A DNA stretch of 64,000 nt from Rhodanobacter sp. (GTDB lineage Bacteria > Pseudomonadota > Gammaproteobacteria > Xanthomonadales > Rhodanobacteraceae), in assembly GCA_004298045.1 (NCBI GenBank), contig SCRM01000016.1, positions 1 to 64,000 of the forward strand. The letters run 5' to 3'. The first letter of the stretch is position 1, and each line of letters starts with the position of its first letter. A model generated the notes under the pieces. It worked only from the letters and a program-made list of their open reading frames with translations, made no database searches and was not told the DNA's origin. The translations under genes and the position numbers were made by a program. Below, in pieces: positions 21,296 through 36,207 of this stretch.

Positions 21296-21931
21296 ATGCG
21301 CCCACTCGGCCAGCGTTTCCTGGTGATCTACACCGGCGTGCTTACCGCCGTCTTCGCCGTCACCGTCCTGGGCGGCGGCGCGACGAGCACGAAACTCGAC
21401 ACCCTGGACGTGCAACGCATCAACATCGTCGAACCAGACGGTACGCTGCGCATGGTGATCTCCGACCACGCACACCTGCCGGGCATCATCGTGAAAGGCC
21501 ACGAACACGCCTTCGACCGCCCGCAGGCGGGCCTGTTGTTCTACAACGACGAGGGTTCGGAGACTGGCGGCCTGATCTTCGGTGGGCATCGCAACGCCAA
21601 AGGCGAGGTGGTGGATTCCGGTGGCAGCCTGTCGTTCGACCGCTACAACGCCAACCAGATCGTCCAGTTGCTCGGGGTGGACGATCATGAGGACCGCATG
21701 GCCGGCCTCGCCGTATCGGACAGCCAGGAGAACGGGCAAGGACACCGGCGAATCTGGGTCGGGCGTGACGGCGATGGCGTCGCCAGGCTCGCCCTGATGG
21801 ACGGCGCGGGGCATCCGCGACTGCTGCTGGAAGTACCCGACACCGGCACGCCGAGCATGGCTTTTCTCGATAGCGACGGCAAGGTCATGCAGCGCATCGC
21901 GCCGATGGCCGGTTCAAATAGGGGTCGATGA
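21296..21931 (+). CDS. Conserved hypothetical protein with N-terminal membrane anchor
   Basis: Not recognised as a named family. The 211-residue chain has one hydrophobic N-terminal segment (residues about 9-27, FLVIYTGVLTAVFAVTVLGG), then a soluble part rich in Asp, Gly and His that looks like repeated short beta-hairpins (RINIVEPDGTLRMVISD, AGLLFYNDEGSETGGLIF, RIWVGRDGDGVARLALMD, PSMAFLDSDGKVMQRI). It is probably anchored and mostly outside the cytoplasm. An AACGAGGA ribosome-binding site precedes the ATG. Its last 18 bases overlap the 3' end of convergent truD. Confidence 0.7.
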   Translation: MRPLGQRFLVIYTGVLTAVFAVTVLGGGATSTKLDTLDVQRINIVEPDGTLRMVISDHAHLPGIIVKGHEHAFDRPQAGLLFYNDEGSETGGLIFGGHRNAKGEVVDSGGSLSFDRYNANQIVQLLGVDDHEDRMAGLAVSDSQENGQGHRRIWVGRDGDGVARLALMDGAGHPRLLLEVPDTGTPSMAFLDSDGKVMQRIAPMAGSNRGR

Positions 21932-22936
21932 GGCCAGTTCGCGCACTACCACCGTCGCGTACGCGCCGGCTGGCAGTTCGAAGGAGAGTTCGAGCGCAGC
22001 GTCGGCAAGCCAGCGCCAGTGCAACGCCTTCGGCAACAGGCGCAATGGGCGGCGCTCCTGATCCATGCGGGCGGCAGCAATGCCCTCGGTGAGATCCGCA
22101 TGGGCGGCCGCGACTTCGCGCTCGAGTGCACCAGCCTCGCCCGTGGCAGGCGGCTCGCCCTGCCCCCACAGCGGGCCGGAAGGATGGATGTCACCTTCGG
22201 CCAGGCGCCGTTGCAGTTCCGCGGTGAACCGCTCCGGGCCGAACCACGAGCGCGAGCCGGCGAGCGACCAGATTTCGCCGTCGAGCGGCGCGTCCCAGCT
22301 GCCTGCTTCGACCCGGCGCGCCAGGACGGCATTGAAGATCTGCGAACGCGCGGCCGACAACAGGAACCCGCGCTTGCTGCGTTCGACCCGGCGCCCGGCG
22401 AACATGGCGCGCGCCGCCACAAGGTTGCCGCCCTCGCGCCCAAACCGCTGCTCGCCGAAATAGTTGGGCACGCCGCGCTGGGCGATCTCGCCGAGGACGG
22501 CCTCGGCGCGCGCGTGGTCGCCCTGCACCTCCCGCAACACCAGCACGAAACGGTTGCCGCGCAAGGCGCCGCGCTTCAGTTTGCGACTGTGGCGGGTGGC
22601 GGCCAGCACCTTCACCTCAGGGTGCGGGAACGCCGCCCAGTCAGGGTCGGGTTTGCCGGCCAGCTGCACCGAAAAGGTCTGCCGGGTTACAGCGTGGCGA
22701 TCCTTCAGCCCGGCATAACCGACGGCCACTGGCGGTACGCCGGCGAAGCGCGCCAGTTCGCGCGCTACCCAGTCGGTGTTGGTGTCGCGTTTTTCCACCC
22801 ACAGCAAGGCATGCTCGCCATGGCCGTCGGCGTCGTAGCCGAGGATTTCCTCAACCTGGAAATCCTCCGGCGTGCTGCGCAAGTGCGCACGCAGCGGCGG
22901 CATGCCGCAGGCAAACGGAAGTTCGGTTTCGCTCAT
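21914..22936 (-). CDS. truD: tRNA pseudouridine(13) synthase TruD
   Basis: Makes pseudouridine 13 in tRNA-Glu. The 340-residue protein has the catalytic motif VGYAGLKDRHAVTRQTFSV (catalytic Asp in KDRHA), an N-terminal PEDFQVEEI stretch and the TRUD insertion domain with PNYFGEQRFGREGGN. The ATG at 22936 lies 24 bases after the ispD stop. In related genomes ispF normally separates ispD and truD; it is absent here. Confidence 0.95.
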   Translation of the reverse strand: MSETELPFACGMPPLRAHLRSTPEDFQVEEILGYDADGHGEHALLWVEKRDTNTDWVARELARFAGVPPVAVGYAGLKDRHAVTRQTFSVQLAGKPDPDWAAFPHPEVKVLAATRHSRKLKRGALRGNRFVLVLREVQGDHARAEAVLGEIAQRGVPNYFGEQRFGREGGNLVAARAMFAGRRVERSKRGFLLSAARSQIFNAVLARRVEAGSWDAPLDGEIWSLAGSRSWFGPERFTAELQRRLAEGDIHPSGPLWGQGEPPATGEAGALEREVAAAHADLTEGIAAARMDQERRPLRLLPKALHWRWLADAALELSFELPAGAYATVVVRELASSTPI

Positions 22937-22960
22937 GATCGTTCCCGGTGTCAGGCGGGC

Positions 22961-23656
22961 TTACGCCTTCCTGGCCAACAAAAAACCGGCATAGGCGAGG
23001 TCGTCCGGCGATACCACCCGGATGTTGTCGGCCGCCCCTTCGACCAGCAGCGGACGAAAGCCGGCGATCTCCATCGCCATCGCCTCGTCGCTGACCGTCC
23101 AGCCGCGATTGGCGACGGCCTGCATCACGCGGGTCAGCTCACCGCGGCGGAACATCTGCGGGGTGAGCGCAAGCCAGCGGCGGTCGAGCCGCTCGGTGAG
23201 CTCGCTGCAGCGCTGGTCGTTGGCGCACTTGAGCATGTCGCGCAGCGGCAGGGCCAGCAGGCCGCCACCGGCCGGCGCGGCCTCGGTGATCAATCGCTCA
23301 ATGTCGGCGCCACGCACGTACGGGCGCAGCGGATCGTGCACCAACACGAAGTCGCGCTCGCCGACCGCCTCCGGCAAGGCGCGCAACCCGGCCAGCACGG
23401 CATCACAGCGCGAAAAGCCGCCATCGGTGGTCAGCACCGGCTTGCCGTGCAGGTGATCAACCGCCAACCCGTGTGCGTCGTTGCGATCCAATGCCACCAT
23501 CAGGCCCGCCACCCGCGGGTGCGCTGCGAGACAGCCGAGCGTCTGTTCGACCACCGTGCTGCCGCCAAGCGGCAGGCGGGTGGGCGGAAGGTCGCTGCCC
23601 AGCGGCACCACCTGTCCGGCTGTCGGCACCACGCACCACACGGTTTCCACACTCAC
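22961..23656 (-). CDS. ispD: IspD-like cytidylyltransferase with degenerate active site
   Basis: By position and fold this is 2-C-methyl-D-erythritol 4-phosphate cytidylyltransferase (MEP isoprenoid pathway): 231 residues, VWCVVPTAG start, FVLVHDPLRPYVRGAD, LALPLRDMLK, WLALTPQMFRRGEL and DEAMAMEIAGF. Several family residues are changed. The triphosphate loop PAAGxGxRM reads PTAGQVVPL, so the catalytic Arg (Arg20 of E. coli) is missing. PKQY reads PPTR, so Lys27 is missing. NIKVT near the end reads NIRVV. HDAARP is HDPLRP. Start is GTG at 23656, overlapping the ftsB stop (GTGA). Activity in the MEP pathway is doubtful. Confidence 0.75.
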   Translation of the reverse strand: MSVETVWCVVPTAGQVVPLGSDLPPTRLPLGGSTVVEQTLGCLAAHPRVAGLMVALDRNDAHGLAVDHLHGKPVLTTDGGFSRCDAVLAGLRALPEAVGERDFVLVHDPLRPYVRGADIERLITEAAPAGGGLLALPLRDMLKCANDQRCSELTERLDRRWLALTPQMFRRGELTRVMQAVANRGWTVSDEAMAMEIAGFRPLLVEGAADNIRVVSPDDLAYAGFLLARKA

Positions 23657-23991
23657 TGTTGCGGCGCCCCCGGGCGCACCGGCGGGGGCAGCGGCAAGGT
23701 GCTGCTGGCGCCCGCAGGTTGATTGTCGATCTGGTAGAAGGTTTCGCCGGACTTGATGAGACCGAGCCCGGTACGTGCGCGCGCTTCGATCGCCTGGTCG
23801 CCGTGCTTCAAGTCGGCGACGTCGGCGGCCAGCGCCTGGTTGCGTTGCTGCAGGCGGGTATTCTCGTCGACCTGCTTCTTGATCGACACCCGCATTGCAT
23901 CGACCTCGTGCATGCCGCCGTGCGCGGACCACAGTTTCATCTGCAGTCCGATCAGGAGGGCAAGCAACAACAGCGCGACCCAACGCAGCAT
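23653..23991 (-). CDS. ftsB: Cell division protein FtsB
   Basis: Bitopic septum protein that forms the FtsQLB complex. The 112-residue protein has one N-terminal transmembrane helix (LRWVALLLLALLIGLQMKLW, residues 2-21), a coiled coil (residues about 33-68, VDENTRLQQRNQALAADVADL) and the conserved tail region ARTGLGLIKSGETFYQI. The C-terminus adds a Pro-rich stretch. It lies 12 bases after eno and overlaps ispD by 4 bases. Confidence 0.95.
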   Translation of the reverse strand: MLRWVALLLLALLIGLQMKLWSAHGGMHEVDAMRVSIKKQVDENTRLQQRNQALAADVADLKHGDQAIEARARTGLGLIKSGETFYQIDNQPAGASSTLPLPPPVRPGAPQQ

Positions 23992-24003
23992 GGACAGCGG
24001 CGA

Positions 24004-31715
<7,712 letters not shown>

Positions 31716-31733
31716 CCGCTCCCGCCCCGGACT

Positions 31734-32888
31734 TCAGGAAACGCGGCCGAACAGGCGGTCCCAGAACGACGGCTTGGCCGGCTCATCGGCAGGCGGCGGC
31801 TGGTAACCCGGCTGCATGGCGGCGCAATCGGCAAGAAACGGCGCCGTGCGCGCCGCGGCCACCGCAGGGGAAAGCTGGAAGCCGAGCCGTACCGGGCTGC
31901 CGGTCACTTCGATCCAGGCCCCGAACGACAGTGTGTGCAGCAACGTCGCCAGCTCCGCAAACGGCAGCTCGCGAGTGAACACCAGCGCGCTGCCATCGAC
32001 CTGCGGCAGCGCCCCCGCACGCTTCTCCAGCGCCTGCCGGTCGATCTCGAAATAGGCATACATGGCCCGCGCCGCCACATGCGTAGCCTGCTGGTAACCA
32101 ACGCTGTAATGCGCAGTCACCGCCACTTGCTGCGGCGCGCACTGCAGGGTGATGCGGTTCTGGCCGCCCTTGACCGTCTGCGAGAGCACCAGCTCCGGGC
32201 TGGCGGGCGAGGGGTGGTAGGTGGCTTCCAATGCCTGCCGGCCGTTGTTGGCCACCAGCCACGGGGCCATTTCGTTGGCATCCCACCACACGGTGCCGTG
32301 GTCGGACGCGGTCAACACGTGCGCGAACCACTCGGCGCGCACATCCATCGCCTCCAGGTAATCGAGCCGGCCCTTCGGACTGGGTTCGCCGGTTACCGTC
32401 GTTGCCGCATCCGGCAACGCATCATCATGCAGGCCGATACGGTCACGCCCGCTCGGTGCCCAGCGATACACGCCGCCCAGGTAGGCATAGGCACACGCAT
32501 CCAGGCAGGTGGCTGGCAGCGCCGGCTGCGTACGTCGATTCGATGCGCGCCAGGCCCCGACGTGGGTATTGACCCGGGCCTGGCGAAACAGCCGGCCCAG
32601 CTCCATGCCGGCGCTGATGTCGCCCGCGGTGGAATCCAGATAGACGTCCGAACCGGCGGATACCTTGCCCGATGCCAGCAGCGCGCCGATCTGGTCCACG
32701 GCATCGTCGTTGAAGGTGCCGGCGACATAGATTTGCGGCGCCTTGGCCAATTGCAGCGTCATGCGATCGCTGCGCACATGGATGGTGACGGCCGCCGGAC
32801 TGGCAGCGAGCGCGGCCGGACATGCGCCGGCCAGCGCGAGGGCCAGCGCATGGCGCCAGCGGAAATGCGGGTGCGGGGACTCGGGCAA
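31734..32888 (-). CDS. Exported protein with degenerate ClpP-like fold
   Basis: No named family is certain. After a signal peptide (ALALALAGACPAALA) the N-terminal half follows the pattern of periplasmic ClpP/crotonase-like proteins: IYVAGTFNDDAVDQI, DVYLDSTAGDISAGMELGRL and CLDACAYAYLGGVYRW, then IGLHDD. In those families the motifs read SPGG and CASAC with a catalytic Ser; here they are STAGD and CLDAC, so the nucleophile is replaced by Asp and the protein may be non-catalytic. The C-terminal half is unassigned. No ATG fits: TTG at 32888, GTG at 32933 and TTG at 32960 are options. Convergent with parE (18 bases). Confidence 0.6.
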   Translation of the reverse strand: MPESPHPHFRWRHALALALAGACPAALAASPAAVTIHVRSDRMTLQLAKAPQIYVAGTFNDDAVDQIGALLASGKVSAGSDVYLDSTAGDISAGMELGRLFRQARVNTHVGAWRASNRRTQPALPATCLDACAYAYLGGVYRWAPSGRDRIGLHDDALPDAATTVTGEPSPKGRLDYLEAMDVRAEWFAHVLTASDHGTVWWDANEMAPWLVANNGRQALEATYHPSPASPELVLSQTVKGGQNRITLQCAPQQVAVTAHYSVGYQQATHVAARAMYAYFEIDRQALEKRAGALPQVDGSALVFTRELPFAELATLLHTLSFGAWIEVTGSPVRLGFQLSPAVAAARTAPFLADCAAMQPGYQPPPADEPAKPSFWDRLFGRVS

Positions 32889-32975
32889 GAGGGGTTCCGG
32901 TACGGACGAAAACCATGAGTGTCCCGCATGCACGCCAGCGTTGCCTGAATACGCCGGCAAATCGCACGCTTCGCC

Positions 32976-33239
32976 TCAACGCAACTGGCTGTCCTTGCTG
33001 CCGCGCCGGTTGTAGAGGTTGGCTGCGTGTTCCGCGTCGCGCGCCTCCTGGCAGGCCACGCACAGGCGCACGCCCGGCACCGCCTGGCGCCGCGCCTCGG
33101 GAATCGGTGCGTCGCACTCTTCGCAGCGCAAGCGCCCCGGCCCGCGCGCGATCTGCCGACGTGCGCGCTGCACGCCGTCGGCCACGGTGGCATCGATTTG
33201 ATCCTGCACGGCGCCATCGCCGGCCCAGCCGGTAGCCAT
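32976..33239 (-). CDS. DksA/TraR-type C4 zinc finger protein, YbiI-like
   Basis: An 87-residue protein very similar in layout to E. coli YbiI: MATGWAGDGAVQDQIDATVA start, a zinc finger CEECDAPIPEARR ... GVRLCVACQ (four Cys) and the ending YNRRGSKDSQLR. It lacks the long DksA coiled coil, so direct action in the RNA polymerase secondary channel is uncertain. The ATG at 33239 gives the YbiI N-terminus. Confidence 0.9.
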   Translation of the reverse strand: MATGWAGDGAVQDQIDATVADGVQRARRQIARGPGRLRCEECDAPIPEARRQAVPGVRLCVACQEARDAEHAANLYNRRGSKDSQLR

Positions 33240-33426
33240 GAAAACCTCCGCCACAACCTTGCTGTTGGCAACTATGTGGCCAGTATGCGTAGATTTCCAT
33301 CGTCGGTTGATTCCGGTCGCCGCTGACCCATATCACCAAACGCCGCCCGCCTGGCCTTAAGATGGACGGCTGAATTGCCTGCAACGCATCGCTTCGCAGG
33401 TGCCGCCGCCACTCACACACGACGTC

Positions 33427-33999
33427 ATGGGCATGTTTCAACTCAACTGGGTCAAAGCGCTGATCGGCGAATCGAGCATCCAGCGCGATGCCAACGCCGT
33501 GCCGGCCGTCGCTGCCGCCCACTTTGCCCCGAGCCCGGTGTTGCTGGCCTATGCGACGCAAACCGGGGTTACCGAGGATCTCGCCAACGCCACTCATGAG
33601 CAGCTGCTGGCGGCCGGCATCGAGACCGAACTGGTCGAGCTCAACGACCTCGACATCGAGAAGCTCGCCGCCACGCCGCAGGCGCTGTTCCTCACCAGCA
33701 CCACCTGCGATGGCGATCCACCCGACATGGCCGAGGCCTTTGCCGAAGAGCGCATGATCGATCCAGCGCCGCTGGAACACCTGCAATACGGTTTGCTCGC
33801 GCTGGGCGACCGCGCCTACGACCACTTCTGCGGCTTCGGTCACGCGCTCGATGAATGGCTGCGCGCCTGTGGCGCCAAGCCGTGGTTTCCATGCATCGAG
33901 GTGGACGACGAAGACGGTGACGCGCTGGATCGCTGGCATGCCCAAGTTGCCGCACTGGTACCCAAAGTCGCAGCGGCCGCCAGTCCGATCACGCCGTGA
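33427..33999 (+). CDS. Flavodoxin-like protein (MioC/CysJ N-domain type)
   Basis: A 190-residue single flavodoxin domain. Seen: the FMN phosphate loop LLAYATQTGVTEDLA (residues about 38-52; the usual T/S-x-T-G-N/T pattern), the second flavin loop LTSTTCDGDPPDMA, and YGLLALGDRAYDHFCGFGHALDEWL, typical of the MioC and sulfite-reductase flavoprotein class. There is no FAD/NADPH module, so an unknown partner reductase must supply electrons. The ATG at 33427 or 33433 are both possible. Base-use and strand match the next gene. Confidence 0.8.
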   Translation: MGMFQLNWVKALIGESSIQRDANAVPAVAAAHFAPSPVLLAYATQTGVTEDLANATHEQLLAAGIETELVELNDLDIEKLAATPQALFLTSTTCDGDPPDMAEAFAEERMIDPAPLEHLQYGLLALGDRAYDHFCGFGHALDEWLRACGAKPWFPCIEVDDEDGDALDRWHAQVAALVPKVAAAASPITP

Positions 34000-34038
34000 A
34001 ACAATGACCAGCCGCACCCTTCGGCGGAACTGAAACCG

Positions 34039-34521
34039 ATGCATATCGACCTTCCCGCGGCGCTGCGCGAGCGCCTGCACGCCATTCGCTGGTTCGCGCT
34101 TGCGGCGGTATCGGCGCTCATCGCGGGCGGGCTGATCGCTGCAGTGATTGCCCGCGCGCCCACCCAGCCGCTGGTGTGGATGGTGGCGTTCCTGGTGTTG
34201 GTCACCGGTGTGGCGCAAATGGTGCTGGCGCTAGGCCAGGGGCTGTTGCCCGAACACCTGCCATCGGCACGCTGGCGTGCCGGTGAATGGTGGCTGTTCA
34301 ATCTGGGCAATCTGGGCGTGATCGTCGGCACGCTGCGCACGCAGCCGCTGTGCGTCACCGTCGGCACGGCGCTGTTCATTGCCTCGCTGGTGGCGTTCTA
34401 TCTCGGCGTGCGCGGCGGCAAGGCGGGTTTGCTGCTGCATGCGTTCCGCACAGTGCTGGTGGTGGTGTGCGCCGGCGCCTGCGTCGGGCTGGCGCTGTCA
34501 CTGGGCGGCCTGCGCGTCTAG
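34039..34521 (+). CDS. Small integral membrane protein, unknown function
   Basis: A 160-residue protein with about five hydrophobic helices: WFALAAVSALIAGGLIAAVI, WMVAFLVLVTGVAQMVLAL, LFNLGNLGVIVGTL, CVTVGTALFIASLVAFYLGV and TVLVVVCAGACVGLALSL. No catalytic motif or family signature is recognised. It follows the flavodoxin-like gene by 39 bases, so the two may form a transcription unit. The stop is followed directly by a palindromic element. Confidence 0.7.
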   Translation: MHIDLPAALRERLHAIRWFALAAVSALIAGGLIAAVIARAPTQPLVWMVAFLVLVTGVAQMVLALGQGLLPEHLPSARWRAGEWWLFNLGNLGVIVGTLRTQPLCVTVGTALFIASLVAFYLGVRGGKAGLLLHAFRTVLVVVCAGACVGLALSLGGLRV

Positions 34522-34523
34522 TT

Positions 34524-34585
34524 GGGAGCGCGGGCGGAAACGGTCCGTTCGCCCCGCGGCGCTTCCGCTGCGCCGCACTCCCGCG
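34524..34585. repeat. Palindromic element, related in its first 25 bases to the 44796-44959 element
   Basis: The stretch begins GGGAGCGCGGGCGGAAACGG just after a stop codon. An internal hairpin pairs GCGGGCGGAAACGG with the complementary CCGTTCGCCCCGC, and a CTCCC closes the outer end. The start matches the element at 44796 (GGGAGCGTGGGCGG then AAACG) with small differences. It looks like a dispersed REP-type sequence. Confidence 0.55.
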
Positions 34586-34620
34586 CATGCTGGCGGCCAT
34601 CTTCCATTGGGGATGGCCAC

Positions 34621-35322
34621 ATGATCGAACGCAGACCCTTCAACCTGCTCGGCGGCGGCAACCACGGCTGGCTCGACACCAGGCATCATTTCTCCTTTGC
34701 CGATTACCACGACCCGATGCGCATGCATTGGGGTTCGCTGCGCGTGTGGAACGACGACACCATCGCGCCGAACACGGGTTTCCCGCCGCACCCGCACGCG
34801 GACATGGAGATCATCACCTACGTGCGCGAAGGCGCCATCACCCACCAGGACAGCCTCGGCAACCATGGACGCACGGTGGCAGGCGACGTGCAGGTGATGA
34901 GCGCGGGCACCGGCATCCGGCACGCGGAATACAACCGCGAGGACGTGCCCACGCGCATCTTCCAGATCTGGATCATGCCCGATACGCACGGCGAGGCGCC
35001 GACGTGGGGCACGCGGCCGTTCCCCAAGGGCGATCGCGCGGGTCGCTTCGTGGTCTTGGCCAGCGGCATGGCCGGGGACGCCGATGCCTTGCCGCTGCGC
35101 ACCAACGCCCGCGTGCTGGGCGCGACCCTGCGCGCCGGTGAAACGGTAGAGTACCCGTTGGCCACGGGGCGCTATGCGTACCTCGTACCGGCGCGTGGCA
35201 AGGCCACGGTGAACGCGGTCACCATCGATGCCGGCGATGGCGCTGCGCTCCACGATGAGCCCGGCGTGCGCGTGGTCGCCACCACCGACGCGGAAGTGGT
35301 GTTGGTGGATGCGGCCGCCTGA
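34621..35322 (+). CDS. Pirin-family bicupin protein
   Basis: A 233-residue pirin-type protein (YhaK-like branch). The N-terminal cupin has the metal-binding set in PPHPHADMEIITYV (two His and Glu) with a further His in ITHQDSLGNHG, then VMSAGTGIRHAEYN. Pirins of this class act as quercetin dioxygenases or redox sensors; the substrate here is unknown. The ATG at 34621 follows GGGGATGGCCAC. Confidence 0.9.
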   Translation: MIERRPFNLLGGGNHGWLDTRHHFSFADYHDPMRMHWGSLRVWNDDTIAPNTGFPPHPHADMEIITYVREGAITHQDSLGNHGRTVAGDVQVMSAGTGIRHAEYNREDVPTRIFQIWIMPDTHGEAPTWGTRPFPKGDRAGRFVVLASGMAGDADALPLRTNARVLGATLRAGETVEYPLATGRYAYLVPARGKATVNAVTIDAGDGAALHDEPGVRVVATTDAEVVLVDAAA

Positions 35323-35483
35323 CGTCCCGGCGCACTTGATTTCCATCCATTCATCACCAGTCTTGGCGTATTGATGCGTTGACCGGCGCCGGGCGCGGGC
35401 TTGATGAAAATCAGAGCTTGCGCGCGGCGCATCGTGGTCGCATGGCGTGATGCGGCATGTCTGGAACGGATGGAGCACGATTG

Positions 35484-36152
35484 ATGCAGGCGGATTTCTG
35501 GTTGCAATGCTGGCGCGAGGGACACATCGGTTTCCATCTCAAGGAGCCGCTGCCGCTGCTCATCAAGCACTGGCCCGATCTCGACTTGCCGGCCGACAGC
35601 CGCGTGTTCGTGCCACTGTGCGGCAAGTCGCCCGACATGGCCTGGTTGGTCGCGCACGGGTATCGCGTGCTTGGCGTGGAGCTGTCGCCGATCGCAGTGG
35701 AGCAGTTTTTCGACGAACACGGGCTGGCGCCCGAACGCCACGCAACGCCGTTCGGCACGCGTTACACCACCGACCGCATCGACATCATCCAGGGCGACGT
35801 GTTCGGCCTCGACGCCGCAACGCTGGCCTCCTGCACCGGCGTCTACGATCGCGCCGCCGTGGTGGCATTGCCGGCCGATTTGCGCCAGCGCTACGCCCAC
35901 GAGGTGTACGGCAAGCTGCCGGCGGGCTGCCGCGGCCTGATGGTCACGCTCGAGTACCCGCAGCGCGAAATGGACGGCCCGCCGTTTTCGGTGGAAGAAG
36001 GTGACGTGGAAGCCTTGCTTGGCCACGCCTGGGATACCAGCGTGCTCGACCGGCGCGACATCCTCGCGTCCGAACCGAAATTCCGCGCGCGCGGCCTCAG
36101 CGCGTTCCACACCGCGGTGTATCGCCTGTCGCGCCGCGCAGTCTCGCCGTAG
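35484..36152 (+). CDS. tpm: Thiopurine S-methyltransferase family protein
   Basis: SAM-dependent methyltransferase of 222 residues. Seen: DFWLQCWREGHIGFHLKEP start, the SAM loop VFVPLCGKSPDMAWL, GVELSPIAVEQFF and YDRAAVVALPADLRQRYA, all typical of bacterial Tpm, which methylates thiopurines and selenium or tellurium oxyanions. The gene stands 56 bases ahead of ovoA in the same direction, so a link with thiol metabolism is possible but unproven. Confidence 0.93.
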   Translation: MQADFWLQCWREGHIGFHLKEPLPLLIKHWPDLDLPADSRVFVPLCGKSPDMAWLVAHGYRVLGVELSPIAVEQFFDEHGLAPERHATPFGTRYTTDRIDIIQGDVFGLDAATLASCTGVYDRAAVVALPADLRQRYAHEVYGKLPAGCRGLMVTLEYPQREMDGPPFSVEEGDVEALLGHAWDTSVLDRRDILASEPKFRARGLSAFHTAVYRLSRRAVSP

Positions 36153-36207
36153 CGCCGCACGCGCCTGCCCCCCATTCTTTTCACTTCACGATCGCGAGGT
36201 TCTTGCC

